This document shows, in pieces, positions 42,801 to 51,570 of a stretch of 64,000 bases of DNA (position 1 is the stretch's first letter; each line of letters begins with the position of its first letter). A program made the translations under genes and the position numbers. Under the pieces are notes generated by a model. The model saw only the letters and a program-made list of their open reading frames with translations. It was not told the DNA's origin and ran no database searches. The DNA is from Larkinella bovis (GTDB lineage Bacteria > Bacteroidota > Bacteroidia > Cytophagales > Spirosomataceae), in the NCBI RefSeq assembly GCF_042655385.1, contig NZ_JBHSMA010000002.1:248001-312000 (forward strand). The letters run 5' to 3'.

Positions 42801-43414
42801 ACACGTCGGCGGGCGATATCAAGTTTAAGGACGTCAACGGCGATGGCATTGTTAACGCCAGTGACCGGGTTTATCTGGGTAGTTACATCCCGAAATTTAG
42901 CTACGGGGTCAACTTTGGCGCTAACTACAAAGGATTTGATCTAACGGTTTATTTACAAGGGGTTTACGGAAATAAGCTGTACAATGGAACGAAGGTAATC
43001 GAGCAGGGGATGCTGCGGTTGTTCAATGCCGGAAAAGACGTGCTGAATGCCTGGACGCCGACAAATACGGGAACGGACGTGCCGCGCGCCATCAGTGGCG
43101 ACCCGAACAACAACAGCCGGACGTCGGACCGGTTTATCGAAAGCGGTTCGTACATGCGGGTCAAAAACCTGAGCATCGGGTATACGATTCCGGCCAGTGT
43201 ACTAAGCCGACTGACGGTTAATACCTTGACGAAAGCCCGGATTTACGTTTCCTCGCAAAACCTGCTGACGTTTACGAAATATACCGGACTCGATCCGGAA
43301 ATCGGGGTGAACGGTAGCGCGGGCGACGCCAGTAAACTGCTCACCAACGGGATCGACTACGGCCAGTATCCGCAACCGCGTACCTTGCTGATCGGCTTGA
43401 ACATTGGTTTCTGA
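39890..43414 (+). CDS. susC: SusC/RagA-type TonB-dependent glycan receptor with STN domain
   Basis: 1174 residues. A signal peptide (LLLWGVVLVGTLPTRAQ) precedes an STN secretin/TonB domain at about 45-115 (VTLRTALSELEKQYRVSFIY) that talks to FecR. After a spacer of about 45 residues comes the carboxypeptidase-like domain (VSGKVTDSEGTGMPGVSVV) and the SusC hallmark LEEVVVVGYGTQKR. The plug shows MQGRVPGVRVVNNGSPG and LYVIDGVPSGDLNNLDPKDI, and a 22-strand barrel fills the rest. It imports oligosaccharides across the outer membrane with the SusD-type lipoprotein encoded next (47-base gap). The STN domain plus upstream ECF/FecR indicates substrate-induced expression; the substrate itself is not visible. 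Confidence 0.95.
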   Translation: MKKIVLLLWGVVLVGTLPTRAQMIAANGHRVWQQEKDVAAPMVTLRTALSELEKQYRVSFIYRTDLVDTKVVLNGHRERTVEEALTNLLSDKGLTFEKIQANFYVIVASKEKGTRFFRKVNQIEKKGFDAPSGNEPLTSADLNLIKLERIGYSVLSGDRLVEDVSGKVTDSEGTGMPGVSVVIKGTTRGTTTNGQGEYALNAPSNATLVFSFVGYMTQEIPLNSRALLNVTLVQDERALEEVVVVGYGTQKRASVTGAVSSVAPKDLTALPVISAESAMQGRVPGVRVVNNGSPGQAPIVRIRGVGSINYASGPLYVIDGVPSGDLNNLDPKDIESLEVLKDASAAAIYGSRASNGVVIISTKKGSKDGKLHVNFDTYFGTQSPWKKLDLLNTQEYIQYATALLGNAKIAMPARLGNLNTPIYDGASQTFAQTETNWQDVMLRPAPIQQHQLSVSGGNSISRFFASAGYFDQEGILIGTNYKRGNVRLNSDHQINKFLSFGQTLMISYDKMRGEQGFGGGRTAVMQAIRNLPYWPVSDPTKVGGYSSPTAADGSDPDNPVRIALQDQSYNQRIKLLGTLFTEIKFTSFLKYRFSFGADVVTNLGKNIFPIYNDGYKSRVQNNIQDNRASYYSPILTNQLTFDNTFGKHYINATVVAEKQSFRSSSLNGNGFRPNNDISVLQGISNPGVTSSLDESSLISYIGRVNYEFAGKYLVSGSVRRDGSSRFAPGNKWGTFPSASLGWRVSEEAFLKSVPAISELKVRASYGETGFNGIGSYAWQSLISADNTNYVFGANKVLGSYFDALGNTNLKWETTKMTNVGVDLGLFGNKVTFTGEVYNRKTDGLLLSVPIPNSIGYSSSPLANIGSMKNWGYEFQVGYNQNEGDFRWNVSGNLDITRNKVLSLATPSATIYSGNNADFGGADITKTEAGQPIQSFYGYLVEGIYQSVDEVYNSPTPQSRPVNREDHDPSKNTSAGDIKFKDVNGDGIVNASDRVYLGSYIPKFSYGVNFGANYKGFDLTVYLQGVYGNKLYNGTKVIEQGMLRLFNAGKDVLNAWTPTNTGTDVPRAISGDPNNNSRTSDRFIESGSYMRVKNLSIGYTIPASVLSRLTVNTLTKARIYVSSQNLLTFTKYTGLDPEIGVNGSAGDASKLLTNGIDYGQYPQPRTLLIGLNIGF

Positions 43415-43461
43415 TCCGAACCCCTTTGATGAAATAGCGAACCCATTAACGAACGATTTCA

Positions 43462-44994
43462 ATGAAAAATAAAATTATTCTATCCGGTGTCCTTTTCCTG
43501 GGCCTGTTGATCGGTTGTCAGGAAAGCGATCTGGACAAACTGAACCCCAATGGGGTGACGGTTGATACGTTTTATAAGAACGGGGCCGAGCTTTCCAGCG
43601 CCGTCAATGCCGTCTACGCGCTGGGGAAAGCCAATTCGCTGACGTCGCGGGAATGGTTTTTCCTGCACGATCTGCGCAGCGATGACGTGTCTGCGGGCGG
43701 GGGGCAGCTGGAAACGCCCCGGAACCAGCTCCTGATCGGAAGTTACACCACGGACAACAGCGTTGCGGGCTCGGTCTGGCAGGGCTTCTATCGAATGATT
43801 CACCGGGCCAATGCCACCATTGACCTGTCCGAAAAAGTGGCAGACATCCCGGCGGCCGACAAGGCCCGGATGCTGGCTGAAACCCGGTTTTTGCGGGCCT
43901 GGGCGTATTTCGATCTGGTTACGATGTGGGGCAATATTCCCTTGTATAAGAATTACGTCACATCCGTGGAAGGGGCCCTGCCACGTTCGCCCGAAAAAGA
44001 GGTGTACGATTTTATCATTGCCGACCTCAAAGCCGCGCAGGAGGCTCTCCCGACTACCTACAATGCCGACAACCTGGGCCGGGCCACGAAAGGAGCCGCC
44101 CAGATGCTGCTGGCGCGGGTGTACCTGCAACAGGCCGATTACGCCAATGCCAAAACCGAGCTGCAAAAAGTGATTTCATCGGGCGTGTACAGCCTCGTGG
44201 ATGAATACACAGACAACTTTCTGGAAGAAACCGAGTTTAACAAAGAATCGATTTTTGAAATTAACTTCTTCCCGGCGGGCGGTAACTACAACTGGGATGC
44301 CGACGGCAACGGCGCGACGTCTGGGACCGAAACCGTTCGGACGCAGGAATATTCGGCCATTGGCTGGCGGAACCTGATCCCGTCGAACAGCCTGCTGAAT
44401 GAGTTCGAGAAAACCGCTACGGGCCGCGACCCCCGGTTTGCCAAATCCTTCTATGTCACGGGTGATAAATACAACCTCGACAAAAACGTGCTGACGGATG
44501 CGGCCCAGAACGGCAACTCGTCGGTGGTCGACGGGCAGACGATCAAAGTAAGCTGGCGGAAATTTTCGCTCATGTATAAAACCGACCAGTCGTTCCTGAC
44601 GGGGGGCATCAACCAGCGGATCATGCGCTACGCCGAAACCCTGCTGGCGATGGCCGAAGTGGAAAATGAACTGGGCAATACCGCCGAAGCCGTAAAATAC
44701 CTCAACATGGTGCGCGCCCGCAAGAGCGTCAACATGCCACCTTATCCAACCGCGGCTTATCCGGTGAGCACCAAAGACCAGGTGTTTGCCGCCATTGTGC
44801 ACGAACGGCGCGTCGAACTAAGTGGGGAACAGGTCCGGAACCGGGACCTGCTGCGCTGGCGGAAAGCCGGTAAACTGAAGACCGAACCGTTTACATATTT
44901 CCAGAAAAATAAACACGAACTGCTGCCCATCCCGCAGCAGGAAGTGGACAACAATCCGAAAATTGAACAGACTGACCAGAATCCGGGCTATTAA
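43462..44994 (+). CDS. susD: SusD/RagB-type surface glycan-binding lipoprotein
   Basis: 510 residues. The lipobox LGLLIGC places the lipidated Cys at about 19. The helical TPR-like core follows: DTFYKNGAELSSAVNAVYA, GSVWQGFYRMIHRANATID, ETRFLRAWAYFDLVTMWGNI with its usual P-L-Y continuation, TKGAAQMLLARVYLQ, MRYAETLLAMAEVENELG and a C-terminal VHERRVELSGEQVRNRDLLRW. All are strong family landmarks. It closes over the SusC barrel and binds the glycan outside the cell. It is co-transcribed with susC. Confidence 0.95.
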   Translation: MKNKIILSGVLFLGLLIGCQESDLDKLNPNGVTVDTFYKNGAELSSAVNAVYALGKANSLTSREWFFLHDLRSDDVSAGGGQLETPRNQLLIGSYTTDNSVAGSVWQGFYRMIHRANATIDLSEKVADIPAADKARMLAETRFLRAWAYFDLVTMWGNIPLYKNYVTSVEGALPRSPEKEVYDFIIADLKAAQEALPTTYNADNLGRATKGAAQMLLARVYLQQADYANAKTELQKVISSGVYSLVDEYTDNFLEETEFNKESIFEINFFPAGGNYNWDADGNGATSGTETVRTQEYSAIGWRNLIPSNSLLNEFEKTATGRDPRFAKSFYVTGDKYNLDKNVLTDAAQNGNSSVVDGQTIKVSWRKFSLMYKTDQSFLTGGINQRIMRYAETLLAMAEVENELGNTAEAVKYLNMVRARKSVNMPPYPTAAYPVSTKDQVFAAIVHERRVELSGEQVRNRDLLRWRKAGKLKTEPFTYFQKNKHELLPIPQQEVDNNPKIEQTDQNPGY

Positions 44995-45101
44995 TACCCG
45001 GCTTCAACTATGATGAAATAGGAAACAGGCGAGGGGCAACGGTAAACACCGCTTGCTCCTCGCTTTATTAGTATTGCGATGTGGTTATTTCGCTAACAGC
45101 C

Positions 45102-48100
45102 ATGCGGTTACTTTCTCTTTTCTACCGGCTTTCGCTATTGCTGACGGTCGGGCTGATAGCCTGCCGGGAGCAGGACGGCAACACCCTATTTCAATCGGTT
45201 CCGTCCGGCAAAACCGGCATTACCTTCGCCAACACGCTCACGCCCACCGATTCGTTCAATGCCTTTACGTTTACCAATTTCTACAACGGTGGGGGCGTCG
45301 GGATCGGGGATGTTGACAACGACGGCAAACCGGATGTTTTTTTCGGCGGCAATCAGGTCAGTTGCCGGCTGTATCTCAACCGCATCGATTCGACGACGAA
45401 TCAATGGAAATTTGAGGACGTAACGGAAGCCGCCGGTTTGATCACCAATCGCTGGTGTACCGGCATTTCGATGGCCGATGTCAACAGCGATGGCTGGCTG
45501 GATATTTACGTGAGCGTGGCCAAACACCCGGCCTTGCCCCATTCCGAAAACCTGTTGTTTATCAATCAGGGCCTCAAAAATGGAAAACCGGTTTTCCGGG
45601 AAATGGCCGCCGACTACGGCCTGGCCGATGCCTCTTTCACCACCCAAACCGCCTTTTTTGATTACGACCTCGACGGGGACCTGGACGCCTACCTGCTCAA
45701 TACCGGCCCGGATCTGCAAAATCCGAATTACCTGCGGGTGCCGATCAACGACGGCTCGTATCCCAGTACCGGTAAACTTTTCCGTAACGACGGGATCGGT
45801 CCCCGGGGCCACCCGGTTTTTCGGGATGTTTCCAAACCGGCCGGTATTGTCTACGAGGGGCTGGGGCTGGGGCTGGCGATCAGCGACATCAACCGAGACG
45901 GCTATCCCGATGTGTATTGCTCCAACGACTTCATCAGCAGCGATATTCTCTACCTCAATAATGGCGCTACCAACCCGGCCAATCCGACGTTCACCAACGT
46001 GATCCGGCAGGCCACGGCGCATACCAGCCTCTACGGCATGGGGCTCGATGTGGCCGATTTCAACAACGACGGCTGGCCCGACATCTTCCAGCTCGATATG
46101 CTGCCGGAGGAGAACGCCCGCCAGAAAAAAATGCTGGCCGGGCAGGATTATGACCGCAAGGAACTGAGCATCGCCGAACCCTATCGCTACCAGATGCAGT
46201 ACATGCGGAATTCATTACAGCTTGGGCTGGGAACTGAGCCTGGAGGGGTTGCTCCGATAAACGCTGCCGGGACTACCCCGGTGCCGGTTTTCTCCGAAAT
46301 TGGCCTGCTGGCGGGGGTGGCTAAAACCGACTGGAGCTGGGCCGCGCTCATGGCCGATTACGACAACGACGGGCGGAAGGATTTGTACATCACCAACGGG
46401 TACCGCCGGGATGTGACCGACCGGGATTTTATCTCGTTCACGGAAGAGTTCTCCGGTTTCGGGACGACGGAATTTCAGAAGGACAAGCGGGAAGAACTGC
46501 TCCGGAAAGTGCCCGAGGTTCAGGTACCGAATTACGCTTACCGCAATGCGGGTGACCTGACGTTTACGGATGTGTCGAAAGCTTGGGGATTGGCCGATTT
46601 GTCGTACTCCAACGGCGCAGCCTATGCCGATCTGGACGGCGATGGCGATCTGGATCTGGTGGTCAATACCGTCGATTCGGAAGCGCTGGTGTACCAAAAC
46701 CGGGGGCAGGAACATCATCCGTCTTCGTATGTGTCGATCCGGCTGGACGGACAACCGGGCAACCGCCAGGGGATTGGCGCCAGGGTGACGGTTTGGGCCG
46801 GTGGGCAGATGCAGTACGCCGAACTGTCGCCCGTGCGCGGTTTTCAGTCGTCCGTCGAACCGTTGCTTCATTTTGGGCTGGGCAACGCCCCCGAAATTGA
46901 TTCGCTGCGGGTGGAATGGCCCGGCGGCAAAACGCAGAAACACTACCGCGTCAAACCCAGCCAGCGCCTGACGCTCCGGTTTGATCAGGCCCGCGAGGCA
47001 AAACCGGAACCGGTTGACCGGACGGAAAAGCCGCTGTTTGCGAATGTAACCCGAAGCATTCCATTGGATTATCAGCACCGAACCTCCGATTTTGTGGATT
47101 TCAAGCAGACGGCGGCTCTGCATAAAATGTTGTCGCGCAGCGGTTTTGCGCTGGCTTCGGGCGATATCAATGGCGATGGGCTGGAGGATTGTTTCGTAGG
47201 CGGGACCTACCGGGGGAGTGAGGCCGGTTTTCTGCTGCGCACCCCCACCGGCGGTTTTCGGAAAAAGCCATTCCCGCTTCACCCGAAATACAACGATATG
47301 GCGGCCTTGCTGTTCGACGCCGACGGTGATAACGATCTGGATTTGTACGTCGTAGCGGGCGGAGCCGAAAAACCGGCTTCCGATACGGAATTTTACCGGC
47401 ATCGCTTCTACCTGAACGACGGAAAGGGCGATTTTAGTCCGGCTCCGGCCAGTGCCCTGCCGAATGTGTCGGGCAGCGGCTCCTGCGTGGTGGCGGCCGA
47501 TTTCGACCGCGACGGCGACCTGGACCTTTTTGTGGGCGGGCGGCAGATTCCCGGCCACTACCCGCTACCGGCCCGGAGTTACCTGCTGCGCAACGATGGA
47601 ACAAACGGCGCTTGCCGGTTTACGGACGTCACGGCCCAGCTTTGTCCGTTCCTGCTAAAAGCCGGTTTGGTTTGTTCCGCCCTCTGGACCGATTCCAACC
47701 GCGACGGCTGGCCTGACCTGCTCCTGGCCGGGGAATGGATGCCGATCACTATGCTGCAAAATAAGGCCGGAAAAACCTTCACTCAATCGCTCAATCGCCC
47801 GATTGCTCAATCAAGCGGCTGGTGGAACAGCCTGGCGCAGGGCGATTTCGACAACGACGGTGACCTGGATTACATCGCCGGGAACGAAGGCTTGAACACG
47901 CTCTACCGGGCGTCGGAAACGGAACCTGTCCGTATTGTGGCCAAAGATTTCAACAACGACGGGACCTTCGATCCGTTGATGGGGTATTTCATCAAGGGCG
48001 TTAGTTATCCGGCCATGCCGCGCGACGCGCTGAACCAGCAGGTGATTCAGTTTCGGCGGAAATACCAGCGTTACGCGGATTACGCGAAGGTTGAGTTTGC

Positions 48101-48539
48101 CAATTTATTGAGCAAAGAGGACCTGGACGGTGCTTACCAGGCCGAGGTTACGTATCTGCAAAGTGCCTACCTCGAGAACCTCGGCAATGGCGAATTTCGG
48201 CTGAGTCCGTTGCCCTTGTTGGCGCAGCAAGCGCCGGTTAGTGGCATTGTGGTGCAGGACGTTAACCACGATGGAAACCTGGATGCGGTTTTGAGCGGTA
48301 ATTTTTACCCGAACGAAGTCAATATGGGGCGGCAGGATGCGTCGTTGGGGCTGGTGCTGCTGGGCGACGGGCACGGAGCGTTTCGGCCGCTGCTGCCCCG
48401 GGAAAGCGGTTTGCGCATTACCGGCGACGCACGCCGATCGATCTGGCTGACCGGAGCCGGTGTGGATACCTTACTGGTGACCGCCGTCAACGGACGGGGA
48501 CTGGAGATGAATCGGTACCAACCGGCAGCGAAAAAATGA
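45102..48539 (+). CDS. VCBS/FG-GAP repeat lipoprotein with UnbV (ASPIC) domains
   Basis: 1145 residues from MRLLSLFYRLSLLLTVG; the frame from 45081 adds seven residues before the signal. Lipobox GLIAC. Many FG-GAP/VCBS repeats carry calcium-type loops (DVDNDGKPDVFFGG, DVNSDGWLDIYV, DYDLDGDLDAYLL, DFNNDGWPDIFQLD). One ASPIC/UnbV segment near residue 560 (GNRQGIGARVTVWAGGQ, then VEWPGGKTQKHYRV) separates two propellers. Proteins of this plan commonly follow SusC/SusD pairs in Cytophagales and are taken as surface glycan-binding or processing partners; no enzyme activity is established. It is the third gene of this locus, 107 bases after susD. Confidence 0.92.
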   Translation: MRLLSLFYRLSLLLTVGLIACREQDGNTLFQSVPSGKTGITFANTLTPTDSFNAFTFTNFYNGGGVGIGDVDNDGKPDVFFGGNQVSCRLYLNRIDSTTNQWKFEDVTEAAGLITNRWCTGISMADVNSDGWLDIYVSVAKHPALPHSENLLFINQGLKNGKPVFREMAADYGLADASFTTQTAFFDYDLDGDLDAYLLNTGPDLQNPNYLRVPINDGSYPSTGKLFRNDGIGPRGHPVFRDVSKPAGIVYEGLGLGLAISDINRDGYPDVYCSNDFISSDILYLNNGATNPANPTFTNVIRQATAHTSLYGMGLDVADFNNDGWPDIFQLDMLPEENARQKKMLAGQDYDRKELSIAEPYRYQMQYMRNSLQLGLGTEPGGVAPINAAGTTPVPVFSEIGLLAGVAKTDWSWAALMADYDNDGRKDLYITNGYRRDVTDRDFISFTEEFSGFGTTEFQKDKREELLRKVPEVQVPNYAYRNAGDLTFTDVSKAWGLADLSYSNGAAYADLDGDGDLDLVVNTVDSEALVYQNRGQEHHPSSYVSIRLDGQPGNRQGIGARVTVWAGGQMQYAELSPVRGFQSSVEPLLHFGLGNAPEIDSLRVEWPGGKTQKHYRVKPSQRLTLRFDQAREAKPEPVDRTEKPLFANVTRSIPLDYQHRTSDFVDFKQTAALHKMLSRSGFALASGDINGDGLEDCFVGGTYRGSEAGFLLRTPTGGFRKKPFPLHPKYNDMAALLFDADGDNDLDLYVVAGGAEKPASDTEFYRHRFYLNDGKGDFSPAPASALPNVSGSGSCVVAADFDRDGDLDLFVGGRQIPGHYPLPARSYLLRNDGTNGACRFTDVTAQLCPFLLKAGLVCSALWTDSNRDGWPDLLLAGEWMPITMLQNKAGKTFTQSLNRPIAQSSGWWNSLAQGDFDNDGDLDYIAGNEGLNTLYRASETEPVRIVAKDFNNDGTFDPLMGYFIKGVSYPAMPRDALNQQVIQFRRKYQRYADYAKVEFANLLSKEDLDGAYQAEVTYLQSAYLENLGNGEFRLSPLPLLAQQAPVSGIVVQDVNHDGNLDAVLSGNFYPNEVNMGRQDASLGLVLLGDGHGAFRPLLPRESGLRITGDARRSIWLTGAGVDTLLVTAVNGRGLEMNRYQPAAKK

Positions 48540-48558
48540 CCGGATTAACCAGACAGGC

Positions 48559-48601
48559 CCGGGCAATATAAACCCGGCAAAGCAAATCGAGTGATTTTGC
48601 T
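48559..48601. terminator. Possible terminator between convergent genes
   Basis: Two small hairpins stand side by side: CCGGG/CCCGG at 48559-48577, and AGCAAATC at 48581-48588 pairing with GATTTTGCT at 48593-48601 with one bulge. They sit between the VCBS gene and the small minus-strand gene. Stems are short, so confidence is low. Confidence 0.3.
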
Positions 48602-48667
48602 TCACGTAGGAAGGCGTCCCGGCGGAAAGGAAAAACGATGCGGGCAGGAAAAAGAGGGAGCGTAGAG

Positions 48668-48916
48668 TTATTGCTTCACGACGGCGGCTGAGGAAGTTAA
48701 CGCTCTGATTTCATCGTCCAGAACATCTTTCAGGATGCTCAGAATATCGGCTGCCAGGAGTTTTTCGCCATCGTCAATAAAGCGGCTGTACGATTCGTAA
48801 AGGACGTTGCACCGCCGTTCGAAGCGCGTGGTTGGGTTAATCGTAAACAGAGTAGGCGGGTTTTTCAATTGACCGGCAATAACAGACTCTCGGGTTTTAC
48901 TGAACAAGTTGGTCAT
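48668..48916 (-). CDS. Small hypothetical protein (82 residues)
   Basis: Begins MTNLFSKTRESVIAGQLKNP and ends in a helical, acidic stretch (LLAADILSILKDVLDDEI). It has no signal peptide, no membrane helix and a single Cys. The first third is basic and proline-containing, the rest predicted helical. I recognise no family. It stands alone between two larger transcription units but has a good promoter candidate about 50 bases upstream and a normal start context, which is why I treat it as real. Confidence 0.55.
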   Translation of the reverse strand: MTNLFSKTRESVIAGQLKNPPTLFTINPTTRFERRCNVLYESYSRFIDDGEKLLAADILSILKDVLDDEIRALTSSAAVVKQ

Positions 48917-48964
48917 AGATACAGGTGATTAAGAACATCTCGCGGACTGTTGCGCAAAAGGTCC

Positions 48965-48993
48965 GAAAAATAGTAAAAAATTGCTTGCACAAG
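48965..48993 (-). promoter_or_regulatory. Promoter candidate of the 82-residue gene
   Basis: On the minus strand CTTG (48990-48993), 17 bases, then TATTTTTC (48965-48972): spacing and sequence fit the Bacteroidota TTTG-N(17-23)-TAnnTTTG promoter with one mismatch in each box. The remaining sequence of the 336-base gap up to 49252 shows only the terminator at 49110. Confidence 0.45.
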
Positions 48994-49109
48994 AATGGTG
49001 GAGATACACGATATTCTTCATGAGCAGGTGCAAATTCTGTACCAATCAAGCCTAAAAACCGCTATACGACTGTAATAAAGCCAATTATTACGTCGCCGAA
49101 AGCATCAGG

Positions 49110-49141
49110 CAAAAAAACAAAACCCGGCTCGATCGGCCGGG
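49110..49141 (-). terminator. Intrinsic terminator of the TonB receptor gene
   Basis: Stem CCCGGC (49123-49128) / GCCGGG (49136-49141) with a 7-base loop. Read on the minus strand it runs straight into TTTTGTTTTTTTG. It lies about 110 bases after the receptor stop at 49253. Confidence 0.75.
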
Positions 49142-49252
49142 CTGTCGGTTAATTCTGTTCAACCCATGCGGGTATGCTTTCGTTTGAGCAAAAACCGGAC
49201 CAGAGCAAGAGAAGGTGAAGAACCGGATTGCGGGTTTTTTCGGCCGACCGGT

Positions 49253-51511
49253 TTACCAGAAAAAGGTCCAGCCCAGTCGGGCAAAGAAGGGGGTACCGGG
49301 CGTAAAATGAATTTCGTCAACGGGAGCGGTTTCGTTTTGCAGCCGGCTTTCGGTGGCAAACTGCGTCTCTTTCCAGCGCGTGTTGAGCAGGTTCTGGACC
49401 GATAAACCAACCTGGTAACGCGCCCGTGTATAATTCACCTGCAAATCGGTCACAAAATAGGATCGGGCCACAATCGAATTGTCTTCGTTGGCGGGCCGAT
49501 TACCCAGGTAGCGGTACCGTAGCGAACCACTCCAGCGACCGGCCGGTTGCAGCGTCAGACCGCCCACGGATGTAAATGTGGGGGCCAGGGGTAAATAAGC
49601 TTGCCCCATTTCGGCACCGATCGCCCGTGGTTTGGCCGTGTTCAGATCCAGATCGGCGTACAGATGGCGGGTCAACTGGTAACGAACCGACAGATCGAGG
49701 CCATACCGACGCGTTTTTCCGCCCGGCTCCACCACGCCTTCGTCGCCGACGTACACAAACTCCTGCTGCAACCACAGATACCAAGCAGCCGCGTTGATGA
49801 GTAGTTTCGGGAATGGTTTGAAAATCGCGCCCAGGTCCGAGCCATAGGCCGGGGGCAGAATCTCGCGCCCGTTCTGGGGAACCACCACCCGCGTGTCGTT
49901 GGAGTGAAAACTCTTTCCGGTATTCAGGTACAACTGAAACCGGGGATTCGCGGTATAATACAAATTCAGCTTCGGCGAAACGATGGCGGCATCGGCTTGT
50001 TGCATACCGGTTGCGGGTTGGAGCCGGTCTTCGTACTGATTGCGAAAGTAATCAAACCGCAGCCCGGCATTGAGCGAAAAACGGTCGGAAAACTGAATCA
50101 GTTCGTCCACATAGGCACCCGCGTTCAGCTCGTTGATGTTACCAAACTGCCGCCGTTCCAGCGTTTCTATCCGGTTTCGGGTATGCGACAGTTCCGACTC
50201 GCGCGTCATATCCTGTCGGTACTGAAAACCGGCGGTGGTGGTGAACTGAATCTTCCCGGCATTGTCAGTGCGCGAAATGCTGCCGTTATACCCCCACAGG
50301 TTCCGCCGTTCTTTTTGCCGAATCTGGTCGCCGTTGATCGGGTCGTTCAGGAAAAAAGTAAAATTGGAGTAGAGCTCAAAATCGTAGTGGCTGTAAAAAA
50401 GCTGGTTTTTAAGGGTATAATTGCGGGGCGTGACCGTTACGAGTTCGGCGTTGGCGTTGGTGCGTCCGGTTTTTCCGCCTTCGGTGGGGTCAATGGACCC
50501 GAAAAAGCCGACCAGACCGGATTCAACGGCCCGGTCGGGAATCTGGCCGGAATGGTTCCATTGGCTCCAGAATGTCGAACCGGTCAGGGTCAGATGGGTA
50601 GTGGGCGACAGGTGACCGTGGTATTTGCCGAGGACGTTCAGTCGTTTGAAGTGTTGGGGATGATCGAAGTACGAGTCCGAATACGAATACTCGGAAGCCA
50701 GGTACGCCGACTGGTTTTTAGCCCGGCCCCGTTGGCCTAACAAATCCAGGCCCGCAACGGCCCGGAACGTGCCGTACTGCCCGCCTTCCAGCTTGACAAA
50801 ACTGCGGTCCAAAGCGGTGCGGGTTCGGAAATCGGCCCAGCCCGCGGTCGTGAAATTTCCTTTGTCGGTCGTGTACGGCCCTTTTTTGAAATCCACTGCT
50901 TCGATAAGTTCGGGAATCACAAAGTGCAGGTCGGCGTATCCCTGCCCGTGGGCGTGCGACACCATATTGACCGGCATACCGTCCACCGTCAGCCGGATGT
51001 CGGTACCGTGGTCGATGTCGAAACCGCGCAGAAAAATTTGTTCCGCCTTCCCGCCCCCCGCGTGCTGGCCGATGAACAAACCGGGCACCATCCGCAGAAT
51101 TTCCTGCGAGTTGGTGATGGGACGCATTTTAATGTCCAGGCGGCTGATTAGCTGCTGGTCACGCGCTTGCTGTGCGGAAACAACGACTTCGCTCAATTCA
51201 ATGGCCGACCGGTTCAAAACCGTCTTGACTACCACATTCTGATCGTCTGGCACGGTCACCGTTACCACGGTAGACTGGTAGCCCAGGTGGGCAATTTCAA
51301 TCTTGTACGGGGCCGCCACTAAACCAACGAAGCGGTATTGCCCCAGCTCATTGGTTACCGTCCCCTTGCCAACGCCCGTCAGTTGAACGTGGACTCCGCG
51401 CAGGGGCTGGTTGGTAGCGTGGTCGGTGACCGTCCCGGTGATGCTGCCGAGATGGGCAAAAACCGGCAGGCTCATCAGGATGAGTAAAAAAGCATAAAGC
51501 AATCGTTTCAT
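49253..51511 (-). CDS. TonB-dependent outer-membrane receptor
   Basis: 752 residues. A signal peptide (LLYAFLLILMSLPVFA) is followed by a carboxypeptidase-like N-terminal domain (ITGTVTDHATNQPLRGVHVQ), plug (SQEILRMVPGLFIGQHAGGG, QIFLRGFDIDHGTDIRLTVD) and barrel ending in aromatic GWTFFW, the expected C-terminal strand. The His-rich plug segment MPVNMVSHAHGQGYADLHF is notable and could touch a metal ligand, but this is a guess. The size and FLRGFD motif resemble siderophore or metal receptors rather than SusC. It lies 59 bases after the GAF-domain gene with its own -7 box in the gap. Confidence 0.88.
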   Translation of the reverse strand: MKRLLYAFLLILMSLPVFAHLGSITGTVTDHATNQPLRGVHVQLTGVGKGTVTNELGQYRFVGLVAAPYKIEIAHLGYQSTVVTVTVPDDQNVVVKTVLNRSAIELSEVVVSAQQARDQQLISRLDIKMRPITNSQEILRMVPGLFIGQHAGGGKAEQIFLRGFDIDHGTDIRLTVDGMPVNMVSHAHGQGYADLHFVIPELIEAVDFKKGPYTTDKGNFTTAGWADFRTRTALDRSFVKLEGGQYGTFRAVAGLDLLGQRGRAKNQSAYLASEYSYSDSYFDHPQHFKRLNVLGKYHGHLSPTTHLTLTGSTFWSQWNHSGQIPDRAVESGLVGFFGSIDPTEGGKTGRTNANAELVTVTPRNYTLKNQLFYSHYDFELYSNFTFFLNDPINGDQIRQKERRNLWGYNGSISRTDNAGKIQFTTTAGFQYRQDMTRESELSHTRNRIETLERRQFGNINELNAGAYVDELIQFSDRFSLNAGLRFDYFRNQYEDRLQPATGMQQADAAIVSPKLNLYYTANPRFQLYLNTGKSFHSNDTRVVVPQNGREILPPAYGSDLGAIFKPFPKLLINAAAWYLWLQQEFVYVGDEGVVEPGGKTRRYGLDLSVRYQLTRHLYADLDLNTAKPRAIGAEMGQAYLPLAPTFTSVGGLTLQPAGRWSGSLRYRYLGNRPANEDNSIVARSYFVTDLQVNYTRARYQVGLSVQNLLNTRWKETQFATESRLQNETAPVDEIHFTPGTPFFARLGWTFFW

Positions 51512-51537
51512 AGGGTTGTATTCGCGTCGTCAAACCA

Positions 51538-51545
51538 CAAATTTA
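51538..51545 (-). promoter_or_regulatory. -7 promoter element (TAAATTTG) of the TonB receptor gene
   Basis: Minus-strand TAAATTTG is an exact TAnnTTTG match 27 bases before the receptor ATG, inside the 59-base gap. No clear TTTG box is seen at the -33 distance. Confidence 0.45.
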
Positions 51546-51570
51546 GGACTTTTGGGCTTGATCGTAACGC

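Noticed and set aside
48917..49252. Possible RNA gene in the 336-base gap
   Set aside because: Only a promoter-like pair and a simple terminator are visible; no tRNA arms or conserved RNA fold could be recognised.
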